Assembly (NCBI GenBank): GCA_030615025.1
Contig: JAUXAB010000001.1
Location: 62,001 to 126,000 of the forward strand
From: Phycisphaerae bacterium
GTDB taxonomy: Bacteria > Planctomycetota > Phycisphaerae > Sedimentisphaerales > Anaerobacaceae
Direction of reading: 5' to 3'
Length of the DNA: 64,000 nt
A program made the position numbers and the translations under genes. Each line of letters begins with the position of its first letter. Position 1 is the stretch's first letter. This document shows, piece after piece, positions 1 to 7,279 of this stretch. The notes under the pieces were generated by a model that worked only from the letters and a program-made list of their open reading frames with translations, ran no database searches and was not told where the DNA came from.

Positions 1-453
1 GATACTTACGGAGGTAACGTCTGCTGGAATAGTAATCGCCGGCTCTAAGGTGTATCCGGTGGTAGTAACTAACTCACCGTTGGCATTCCTTTGCAGTGAT
101 CCGTCGCGGGTGTACCTTAGATCGCCATTTGGCAAAGTTACCTGAAGGAAGCCCTCGCCCGTAATAGCAATATCAAGAGCTCGGCCGGTATTCTGAAGCT
201 CACCGGCGGTATGCACTTTTATTGTAGATATAGCGCGGACTCCACTGCCTATTTCCAGACCACCGGGAGAATTTATGCCCGATGCCACTTCCGTGCCGGG
301 TTCTTGCAGCGTGATGTAGAGCAAATCACCAAAATTAATTTGGCTTCGCTTGAAACCCGTGGTGTTAATGTTGGCAAGATTATTGGCTATCACATCCACC
401 ATCATTTGTTGGGCTGTCATACCCGTCGCCGCAGTGGAAAATGCTCTTAACAT
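1..453 (-). CDS. flgG: Flagellar distal rod protein FlgG, 3' part outside window
   Basis: The reverse strand from the ATG at 453 is open to the window edge and gives 151 residues. It begins MLRAFSTAATGMTAQQ and has the rod/hook family signature DVIANNLANINTTGFKRS, followed by the domain with LDIAITGEGFLQV and YTRDGSLQRNANGEL. This is the classical FlgG N-terminal half; the family is about 260 residues, so roughly the C-terminal 110 lie beyond base 1. FlgG forms the distal rod in the periplasm. It is the last visible gene of the leftward operon flgD-flgE-PilZ-flgF-flgG, 56 bases after flgF. The ORF track misses it only because it has no stop in the window. Confidence 0.95.
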   Translation of the reverse strand, partial: MLRAFSTAATGMTAQQMMVDVIANNLANINTTGFKRSQINFGDLLYITLQEPGTEVASGINSPGGLEIGSGVRAISTIKVHTAGELQNTGRALDIAITGEGFLQVTLPNGDLRYTRDGSLQRNANGELVTTTGYTLEPAITIPADVTSVSI

Positions 454-509
454 AATATTGTTCTCCTTATTTTAATGGTTCATATATTCTAAAGCAGGCT
501 TCGGTGCCC

Positions 510-1259
510 CTAACCCATAGCCACACTTAAAATACTACTGGTGGCTTCCTTTTGAGCTGAGACGAACTTCATGTTCGCTTCGTAGAGTCTGGACACCATC
601 AGCATGTCCACTAATTCTTCGACCATCTTAACGTTGGATGCCTCCTGGTAGCCTTGTTTTACAACTATATGTTCGGCTGCTATATGTTCGGCTGCAACCG
701 GCGTTACATCCTGCTTTGGCATCCGGTAGCAATTCTCACCGGCCGGCACAAGTTTGTTTTCATCGTCTTTGAAATCAACAAATTTGAATTTCCCTATAGC
801 TGTGTCACCGGCACTGATGCTGCCGTCGCTTGAGACATACAGTTGCGAGAGTACCACACCGCCCGGTATTGTGATCGGCCCGGCTTCGCCTGCTACAATC
901 CTTCCCACGGAATCCACTATTTGGCCGTTTTGATTCGTAAGGAATACACCGTTGCGGGTATAAAGCGGACCTTCGGGTGTCTCTATCACAAAGAAACCTT
1001 TGCCATACAGTGCAAAGTCCAGGGGCCGATCTGTCTCTACAATACTGCCCTGAGAAAAATCAAATACCGAATTCAAATCAATGCTGCCGGGAGAATAAGT
1101 TTGCAGCCCCGTTCCCTGTGCCTCGAGGGATTTTGAAAAAGCGTTGCATCTACGCTTGTATCCGACCGTGCTTACATTGGCCAGATTGTGCGCGATTATA
1201 TCAAATTCCCGCGTTAACGCATCAATGGTTGTACTAATTTGGGCTGTAATCTCAGACAT
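510..1259 (-). CDS. flgF: Flagellar basal-body rod protein, FlgF-like
   Basis: A 249-residue rod/hook family protein. It has the N-terminal motif FDIIAHNLANVSTVGYKRR, the central part RPLDFALYGKGFFVIETPEG with LYTRNGVFL, and the C-terminal helix SNVKMVEELVDMLMVSRLYEANMKFV typical of FlgF/FlgG. I place the start at the ATG for MSEITAQIS (1259), not the track start at 1325, because it overlaps the upstream gene by only 8 bases and matches family N-termini. Position before flgG suggests FlgF (proximal rod), although FlgF and FlgG paralogues are hard to separate by eye. A 15-base tandem duplication (TATATGTTCGGCTGC on the + strand, about 667-696) gives the doubled AAEHI-AAEHI near the C-terminal third. 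Confidence 0.88.
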   Translation of the reverse strand: MSEITAQISTTIDALTREFDIIAHNLANVSTVGYKRRCNAFSKSLEAQGTGLQTYSPGSIDLNSVFDFSQGSIVETDRPLDFALYGKGFFVIETPEGPLYTRNGVFLTNQNGQIVDSVGRIVAGEAGPITIPGGVVLSQLYVSSDGSISAGDTAIGKFKFVDFKDDENKLVPAGENCYRMPKQDVTPVAAEHIAAEHIVVKQGYQEASNVKMVEELVDMLMVSRLYEANMKFVSAQKEATSSILSVAMG

Positions 1260-2586
1260 CTTGAACCCCTTGCACGGCCGCAGACTCCAAAGCGCCTTCC
1301 GCTGCGTTTTCCGAAACCGGAACATCTTGACTTTCAGCCCCGGTTCTTAGCGAAGCTGCATTGGTAGCGCGAATCAGCTCATTAATGTCTGAGTCGCTTA
1401 AGCCTATCAACTCAACCGCTATTGAAAAACCATTTGGTATGACTTTGGTGTGTCTAACCTCGCCGATATCTTCTACTATTTTTGATGTTTCTGTTTCGTC
1501 CTCCTGACTCGCTGGGGCCGAATCTTGGTCCTCTTCTTCATCATCCAGCTTAAGCACTACCAACACTCTGTCGTCTACTTTTACTTCCAGCGGAGCCTCT
1601 ATACGCAACCCGGGACCGGCCAGCTCAGTAACAACCGCAGGTACAAATTCCGGCGGTCCCCAACCGCTCTCAGAAGCGCTTACCGAACTTCGGTATATTC
1701 TGAAGCTCTTCATACTTTTGCGACCACTTGCGGCAGGTGCTCTGGTGAATGGAAAGTGTGCGATAAAGGCTGGTTTGTCTACCGGAACGCGCAAAAAACG
1801 CCGGCGATTAACGAAACGCAGTTCATCACTGTGATTTAAAACCAATACGTCACCGTTGCAGCTGATCACCGAAGTATCAAATTCCCAAACCGAAGCGCCA
1901 AAATAATAACGCGCACACCAAACCTCTCCGAAAATAATTTTTACCGGCTTTATCAATTTAACCACCAGCTCTATATCATTATTCTCTATTACGGTCGACT
2001 CAATACTGTCTGAAACACGGCCCGTTCGGCGTGCCATATGAATTGTCTTACCTATGGGAATTTGCCTGCTGCTCAGTCTCTTCGCCTTCGTTGACAAGCC
2101 TACTGAGTCGAGAGCGCGTTTCTGGAAGCCAAGCTTTTCACGCAGAAAAGACAGCTCGGCTCTCAACTGTTCGGTTTGCGCGGATGTTTGCTGCCTGGCG
2201 ACGCTTTCTGCTATCATTATAGCGGCTCCGTGGTCAAAGGCGCTCCTCATGGTGAAAATCGCCTCGATTTGCTTGAGTCCTGCTTTAGCTGCTATATCAA
2301 GCAGAAACTGACGCTCGCGCTCGCTCAGGCCGCTCTTCTCAGCATACTCAATAAACAGCTGATTACCCATCTTGCGTTGCTGCACGATATAATTACGGTA
2401 AACCACTAAAAGCAGCACGGCTAATATGATTGCCAGAGCCGCTGCGGTTAGAAGAAACCAATGCTCAACTATAAAGCTGGTGTCGAAGCCACCGGTCGCA
2501 GCTTTCCACCGCTGTTCTGGTGTAAGAGCCAGGGACCCCAAAATAATGGCGTTTAACACTGTTGTCATTATTGGTGCTGTTATCAT
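1252..2586 (-). CDS. Membrane-anchored PilZ-like protein in the flagellar operon
   Basis: 444 residues. A hydrophobic helix lies at about 43-63 (FLLTAAALAIILAVLLLVVY), followed by a helical cytoplasmic region. A beta-rich part contains FVNRRRFLRVPVDKPAF, which matches the RxxxR c-di-GMP-binding signature of PilZ domains. The second PilZ motif (D/NxSxxG) is degenerate here (TELAGPGLRIEAP), so ligand binding is uncertain. An acidic linker (LDDEEEDQDSAPASQEDE) splits the C-terminal domain. Placement between flgE and flgF suggests a motor or secretion regulator comparable to YcgR-type brakes; that role is inferred. It overlaps flgF by 8 bases, suggesting translational coupling. Confidence 0.7.
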   Translation of the reverse strand: MITAPIMTTVLNAIILGSLALTPEQRWKAATGGFDTSFIVEHWFLLTAAALAIILAVLLLVVYRNYIVQQRKMGNQLFIEYAEKSGLSERERQFLLDIAAKAGLKQIEAIFTMRSAFDHGAAIMIAESVARQQTSAQTEQLRAELSFLREKLGFQKRALDSVGLSTKAKRLSSRQIPIGKTIHMARRTGRVSDSIESTVIENNDIELVVKLIKPVKIIFGEVWCARYYFGASVWEFDTSVISCNGDVLVLNHSDELRFVNRRRFLRVPVDKPAFIAHFPFTRAPAASGRKSMKSFRIYRSSVSASESGWGPPEFVPAVVTELAGPGLRIEAPLEVKVDDRVLVVLKLDDEEEDQDSAPASQEDETETSKIVEDIGEVRHTKVIPNGFSIAVELIGLSDSDINELIRATNAASLRTGAESQDVPVSENAAEGALESAAVQGVQDV

Positions 2587-2621
2587 CTTAAACTTACAAA
2601 ATAAGTTCCAGTCAGTAATTA

Positions 2622-4277
2622 CTATCTAATAAGATTGCTCAGTTCTCGTAGTATTTCATTGGCGACTCTGATGGTTCTCGCGTTGGTCTGGAAACCGTTC
2701 TGGGCGCCAAGTATATTAACGAACTCTGTTGCCACATCGGCGTTGGATTTTTCCAGTGCGCCGCCGTGAATGGTGCCGGCACCGCCCGTCATAGCGCCGA
2801 CAGCAGCCGCCTTGCCCGAGTTGGCTGAAGGAATGAAATACCCGCTGCCAATACTTTCCAGCCCCGATGTATTTTGAGGGACCCCGCCGGGCGGGAACCC
2901 AAATAATGCTATCGCCAGGTGCGCGATGTTCTTCTTGATGCCGTTGGAGAAGGCACCGATGATTATACCTTCATTATTAACCGAAACGGTTGAAAGTCTA
3001 CCTGATTCATATCCATCCTGTTCTCTTGCTGCTGCGGTGGAGCTTCCTTTGAATTGTGTCAAGCCATCCAGCTTGCCCGCAGTGCCCATTTGCATCTCGA
3101 TGGTTTGTGGGTGGCGTCTATCATCTGCAAACGTTATTACAAATTGGGGCAAATCCGGGCCGCTTAAACCAGCGTAAGAACCGTCGCTTGCATTAAAACT
3201 TATGTTTTCGATACGCCGATTTGCCATAGTTATCTCACTGACATCGCCGGTGACCGAGCTGAGCACCATATCCCATGTGTTGGGCGAATTGGCTCGAACA
3301 AATGCGCCGGTGAGAACATGTTTACCACCTTGAGAGTCGTAAATCGTGATACTGACGTTTTTGACTTCCTCTCCACCGACGGCCAATATTTCAAAATAGC
3401 CTGGCGTTGTCAGCGAACCGTCACCGGAGTATGACAGCGTGATGTCTGTCCCGCTGTAGCCGCTGGTATCATCTGTTATTCGGATTTTGCCATTGAGCAA
3501 AGAAGCGGCTGCACCGCTCAGAACCTTGGTATTTAGGTGGTTGATAAAATCTCCAAGCGTGGTGGTTGGATTGACGGTAAACGTCAGGCCGCTGCTAAAT
3601 GCAGTACCGTCTGGATTATAACCGCAAATGCCAATTGTTCCTGACTCGCCGGCCGCGAGCTCGCCATCTGTGCCTGAGCCGCCGCTAAATTGGTCAAGCT
3701 GACCAATTTCTGTAGCCGTGGTGGCAAGTGTGCCGCCGTTGGTAGTATAAGCTATATTCGAGGCTATCAGTTGTGTTTGTGGCGCAGAAGGCATCGTTGC
3801 ATCGCCACTTAGATTACCGGATACTTTTATCTCTGTGCTCTTATTTGCCGACATCACAGCATTGTAAGGGACATGAACATTACTATCACCCGGAGTCTGA
3901 AAACCATCACTTTCACCTTCCGAGCCGATACGCTGGACAGTATAGCCCGTGGCAGGGTCAACCAAATTCGAGTTCGCATCAACTGCCAATGCACCTGAGC
4001 GAGTGTAAATGTTTTGTTGCCCGTCACTCAATATGAAATAGCCTTCTCCTTCTATCGCCAGGTCCAGAGGATTGCCCGTATTTATGATATTGCCTTGCGA
4101 CTCATTGGCCGTCGGCTGTGATGCCTTTTTAATCGTCTCGCTCAGCAGCTCCGAGAAGGTTATTCTGCCGGGCTCAGAAGCGCTCGTTTCGACATTGGCC
4201 GGCTTGTTGCCGGCAATATCCGGCGTCTTTTGATGGGCTTGCAACCCGGTAATTCGGGCTGGTAATTCAAAACTCAA
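2622..4277 (-). CDS. flgE: Flagellar hook protein FlgE, with diverged N-terminus
   Basis: 551 residues. Family hallmarks are GNPLDLAIEGEGYFILSDG, IYTRSGALAVDANSNLVD, a FlgE D2-like middle (VKNVSITIYDSQGGKHVLTG), GRLSTVSVNNEGIIIGAFSNG and the C-terminal ATEFVNILGAQNGFQTNARTI helix. The N-terminus is odd. Where FlgE normally has GL.AQ...L....DNIANVNTVGYK, this protein has GLQAHQKTPDIAGNKPANVET, so the conserved N-terminal coiled-coil/ANxxT signature is eroded. flgF and flgG in the same operon keep it. FlgE forms the external hook. It lies 43 bases downstream of flgD. The start ATG at 4277 follows an AAGGAGA ribosome site. Confidence 0.93.
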   Translation of the reverse strand: MSFELPARITGLQAHQKTPDIAGNKPANVETSASEPGRITFSELLSETIKKASQPTANESQGNIINTGNPLDLAIEGEGYFILSDGQQNIYTRSGALAVDANSNLVDPATGYTVQRIGSEGESDGFQTPGDSNVHVPYNAVMSANKSTEIKVSGNLSGDATMPSAPQTQLIASNIAYTTNGGTLATTATEIGQLDQFSGGSGTDGELAAGESGTIGICGYNPDGTAFSSGLTFTVNPTTTLGDFINHLNTKVLSGAAASLLNGKIRITDDTSGYSGTDITLSYSGDGSLTTPGYFEILAVGGEEVKNVSITIYDSQGGKHVLTGAFVRANSPNTWDMVLSSVTGDVSEITMANRRIENISFNASDGSYAGLSGPDLPQFVITFADDRRHPQTIEMQMGTAGKLDGLTQFKGSSTAAAREQDGYESGRLSTVSVNNEGIIIGAFSNGIKKNIAHLAIALFGFPPGGVPQNTSGLESIGSGYFIPSANSGKAAAVGAMTGGAGTIHGGALEKSNADVATEFVNILGAQNGFQTNARTIRVANEILRELSNLIR

Positions 4278-4320
4278 CTTTCTGTCTCCTTATACCTTAT
4301 TCTTGGAATCTCAACTGATT

Positions 4321-4713
4321 TTAGTTTCTTACCAATATTACGGCGTCTAAACTGAGCGTATATTCCTCATCATCTGCAACCATTACCTTCAAAAGACTCT
4401 CTCCTGCATCAAGGTCATTGTAAACTTCATTAACTATGCCTTCTTTCTGAACCAAATCGCCCGTCCCTATATCTCGTGTTAAAAATGTAATCTCCTTACC
4501 TATTAGCGAATTGGCATAGCTGCGGTTGGTAATCGCGAGAACTTCTGCAAAGTTAGAGTTCATTGATTCGAGCTGCTGTAGCTGTGAGAATTGCGCCAGC
4601 TGAGAAGCCATTTCGTTGTTGTTCAACGGTTCCAGTGGGTCCTGGTTTTGCAGTTGCGTTATGAGAAGTTTCATATAATCCATTTGGATGTTAGTTGCTG
4701 ATATCGGATTCAT
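4321..4713 (-). CDS. flgD: Flagellar hook-capping protein FlgD, short form
   Basis: 130 residues covering the conserved FlgD N-terminal domain: MDYMKLLITQLQNQDPLEPLNNNEMASQLAQFSQLQQLESMN, then a short beta-rich segment (LIGKEITFLTRDIGTGDLVQKEGIVNEVYND). It lacks the second Ig/tudor part of the enterobacterial protein (about 230 residues) and resembles the short Gram-positive-type FlgD. FlgD is the cap that allows FlgE polymerisation. It is the first gene of the leftward hook/rod operon, about 100 bases downstream of the sigma-54-type element at 4813-4827. Confidence 0.92.
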   Translation of the reverse strand: MNPISATNIQMDYMKLLITQLQNQDPLEPLNNNEMASQLAQFSQLQQLESMNSNFAEVLAITNRSYANSLIGKEITFLTRDIGTGDLVQKEGIVNEVYNDLDAGESLLKVMVADDEEYTLSLDAVILVRN

Positions 4714-4812
4714 AAGTTTTTAACCTTCCCAAAAGACCAAAAATAATCAAAGTTTCGCAGCACAACACTGCTACTCCGTACAATATTGGCACGGGCAGTA
4801 GAACAAACGCGA

Positions 4813-4827
4813 GCAATTGGTATGCCA
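4813..4827 (-). promoter_or_regulatory. Sigma-54 (RpoN) -24/-12 promoter for flgD operon
   Basis: On the minus strand the sequence reads TGGCATACCAATTGC, matching the consensus TGGCAYR-N4-TTGC with exact -24/-12 spacing. It precedes flgD by about 100 bases. Two NtrC-type sigma-54 activators are encoded nearby, which supports sigma-54 control of the hook/rod operon. Confidence 0.72.
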
Positions 4828-5100
4828 CATTAAAATCAGACCCGGCCTCCTGATATATAACTTCTTGACACAAAAAAGGTTAGAAAAACTAAGAAAGTTG
4901 GGTACATGTCGAGCTTGGGTTCATTGGGAATTCGCTAAGAGGATAAATTTTCCTACGCCCCGGAAAATTTTGCCGGTTCTCGCGGGCGCGATGTGCCAAA
5001 AGTTTTTATTGTTTGCTATATACTGACAGGCGACACTAAGACGTCCTATAAGAAACAACACCGTCTCGCTATAAGTTTGGCTTTCTGTTTTGCCTTTTTG

Positions 5101-5144
5101 TCCCGCACCTATTGAGCATAGGCTCATGCCTAATAGGTGCGGGA
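5101..5144. repeat. 44-base three-armed palindrome, copy 1
   Basis: An outer 13-bp stem TCCCGCACCTATT / AATAGGTGCGGGA closes an inner segment that can form TGAGC-ATAG-GCTCA or AGGC-TCAT-GCCT. A same-length copy at 18554-18597 differs at three outer base pairs, all compensated. A lone left arm (CCCGCACCAATTG) occurs at 6890-6902. The design resembles REP elements mobilised by RAYT transposases, and a RAYT-like pseudogene lies at 58.9 kb. Confidence 0.8.
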
Positions 5145-5267
5145 TGTCCGATAAGAATGTCGCATAACATCGATGCCTCTTTGGCCTTAACAAATCAGTG
5201 ACATTATTGGCCGGTCCCATAAAAAAATTAAAGTTGTTTTTGGTCATCTGTCGATTTAGTTGTCTGT

Positions 5268-5309
5268 CGGTCTATAGGTATGGGGTATCGGTCTATAGGT
5301 ATGGGGTAT
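5268..5309. repeat. 21-bp direct tandem duplication
   Basis: The unit CGGTCTATAGGTATGGGGTAT occurs twice back to back, identical as far as I can read. It lies about 100 bases upstream of the sigma-54 activator gene. No function is evident. Confidence 0.85.
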
Positions 5310-5409
5310 CCAGTATCTGTGAAGCAGAAGTATCCGTATGGCCTAATGGCCTAAAAACAACACAGAGGGGGGATAAAGCTTATGGTTTTGTAAATGGTTT
5401 TGTAACAAG

Positions 5410-6861
5410 ATGAGCCTACGCAGAATTGTTGTTGTAAGCAAGGAAGCGCAAGTCAGACAACTAGCGCAGCAGGTTGGCCAGGAAATATTTGTGGCTGATG
5501 ACCCGGCCGAGGCTCTCGATATCGTCGAAACGGTCGGTCCGAATTTAATTCTTTTTGACCATCGGTTTAGCCCAGCTCATATCCACGAGTTCCACGATGC
5601 GGCCTATAAAAATTCGATAGATGTCCCTCCCATCGTGGCTGTTGGTAACGACGAAAATGACATCGACCTCTCTGTAGAGTTCAAGCGGACGGGGGCCTAC
5701 GACTATCTGCACGGAAGCCAAGATTACAGCCGGCTGGAGCAAATTGTAAGCCGGGTCAAAAACGAAGCCAAGGCTATTGACTTTGAAGGAAATACGAGTG
5801 ATTTTTTTATTGACGACTGTGCTGCCTCGGTCTCTATGGTCGGCCGGAGCAAAGCATTCATCAAAACGCTTGGCATGATTAGACTCGTTGCCGCCAGCCG
5901 GTGCAATCCGGTTTTGATAGTAGGAGAAACCGGCACCGGAAAAGAGCTGGCGGCCAAGGCAATACATATGCTTAGGCATCCAAAAGACCCTTTTGTAGTT
6001 GTCAATTGTGCTGTGCTGACGGCAAATCTGCTCGAAAGCGAGCTTTTTGGCCATGAAAAGGGCTCTTTCACCGGCGCCGAGCGTGAGAAAACAGGCCTTT
6101 TAGAAGTTGCTGGGGCCGGAACAATGTTACTTGACGAAATAAGTGAAATGCCAATCGACCTGCAGAGTAAATTGCTCCGAGTCCTTCAGGAAAAAACTTT
6201 CCGAAAGGTCGGCGGTGTCAAAACTATCACCTGCAACGCCACGATAATGGCGTCAAGCAATCGCAATCTATATAGGGAGACTAAAGCTAATCGCTTCCGA
6301 CGCGACCTTTATTATCGTCTCAACATCTGTCCTGTTATTATTGCCCCTCTAAAATCGCCTGACCGAAAAAAGGACATTCCACTGCTGGTTAAATATTTCC
6401 TCAAGACATCTACTATTTGTCCGGAAAAAAGCGATAAGATAACCTCTCTGACCAAATTAGCTCTCGAAGCTTTGCTGAAACACGATTGGCCCGGCAATGT
6501 CCGTGAGCTGCGTAATGTTATTGAAAGGGCGATACTGCTGGAAACAACAGACAAAATCGGCCTGAGCGGCATTATAATTAACCCGGACGAGTGCGGTGAG
6601 CCATTTGGCCCGGCAACTAATTACACCAGGGATTTTTCACTGGCAAAGGCCGAGCGTGAGCTGATTGCCCGCGCTCTGCAGGAAACAGGCTGGCAAAAGA
6701 CACGCGCTGCTGCGCTTCTCGGCATAACCAGGGCAACACTCTATGCTAAGGTCAAGCAGTACAATATCGAAAAAGGCTCGTTACTTGCAGGCGACCACGC
6801 AAAAGAAGCGCAGGATGAAGTCTCAGCACCATCCTTACCTCAGCGCGTAACTACTTCATAA
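5410..6861 (+). CDS. Sigma-54-dependent activator (FlrC/NtrC-like) with atypical receiver
   Basis: 483 residues. Residues 1-120 are receiver-like: the phosphoacceptor candidate is Asp50 (LILFDHRF), but the usual N-terminal acidic pair is replaced by Ser-Lys (VVVSKEAQ), so Mg2+-dependent phosphorylation may be impaired. The AAA+ domain has Walker A GETGTGKE, the sigma-54 contact loop GSFTGA (GAFTGA-type), Walker B LLDEISEM and the downstream HDWPGNVRELRN motif. The C-terminus is a Fis-type HTH (RAAALLGITRATLYAKVKQY). It faces away from the flgD operon and lies upstream of the 7.15 kb sigma-54 element, so it most likely activates both flagellar operons. Confidence 0.9.
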   Translation: MSLRRIVVVSKEAQVRQLAQQVGQEIFVADDPAEALDIVETVGPNLILFDHRFSPAHIHEFHDAAYKNSIDVPPIVAVGNDENDIDLSVEFKRTGAYDYLHGSQDYSRLEQIVSRVKNEAKAIDFEGNTSDFFIDDCAASVSMVGRSKAFIKTLGMIRLVAASRCNPVLIVGETGTGKELAAKAIHMLRHPKDPFVVVNCAVLTANLLESELFGHEKGSFTGAEREKTGLLEVAGAGTMLLDEISEMPIDLQSKLLRVLQEKTFRKVGGVKTITCNATIMASSNRNLYRETKANRFRRDLYYRLNICPVIIAPLKSPDRKKDIPLLVKYFLKTSTICPEKSDKITSLTKLALEALLKHDWPGNVRELRNVIERAILLETTDKIGLSGIIINPDECGEPFGPATNYTRDFSLAKAERELIARALQETGWQKTRAAALLGITRATLYAKVKQYNIEKGSLLAGDHAKEAQDEVSAPSLPQRVTTS

Positions 6862-7279
6862 TTAAGGACTTGGCCTGCTAATCTTTAATCCCGCACCAAT
6901 TGCCCGGTCCGCCATAGGCGCGTGGCAGCCTCGAGCGCAGCTTGGGGATGGCACCCCTTTGAAAGCACGAGCCAATTTCTGTCAGAAAATCTATCGGCAC
7001 GTCTAAAATCCTGACATCCCTTTGCAATATGGACGCCCTCATTTTGGACGGGATTAACAAGATAAAACAAGAGAAATCCTGTAAATCCTGTCTAAAAAAA
7101 GGCAAAAGGCTCCTAAACGCGCTCGAACTGGCATCGGTAGCCAAGTCTGGCACAATTATTGCTACTCTATGAATAGGTTATGAGGGACCCCGCTGGGCGG
7201 TGCCCCAAATACGCTCTCACATTCTTTCCTGAGCGGGCCCCGATTCATCGGGACCACATTGAGAGCGAAGCTGGAAGCT
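6862..7279. other. Intergenic region with repeat debris and a sigma-54 promoter
   Basis: No supported gene; the short minus-strand ORFs lack family features. It holds a solitary left arm of the 44-base palindrome (6889-6902), a segment of the AATCCTGT-type direct repeat also seen near 38.82 kb, the sigma-54 element at 7148-7163, and small GC-rich hairpins including CCCCGATTCATCGGGA at 7238-7253. Confidence 0.6.
7148..7163 (+). promoter_or_regulatory. Sigma-54 -24/-12 promoter for the rightward flagellar operon
   Basis: TGGCACAATTATTGCT matches TGGCACR-N4-TTGCW essentially perfectly. It lies about 120 bases upstream of the TPR gene that begins the rightward flagellar gene series. Sigma-54 activators are encoded immediately upstream and within that series. 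Confidence 0.8.

Larger units (their letters stand above)
4828..5409. other. Divergent intergenic region between flgD operon and sigma-54 activator
   Basis: About 580 bases without a convincing gene. It contains the 44-base palindrome at 5101-5144 and a 21-base tandem duplication at 5268-5309. Several short ORFs in the track here have no family features and overlap each other. Confidence 0.6.

Noticed and set aside
4691-4873. 60-aa minus-strand ORF with hydrophobic centre upstream of flgD
   Set aside because: It overlaps flgD and contains the sigma-54 element; it has no ribosome site.
5229-5260. Sigma-28-like site TAAAGTTG..GTCGATTT upstream of the first activator
   Set aside because: The spacer is two bases too long and the -10 is weak; not reported as a promoter.
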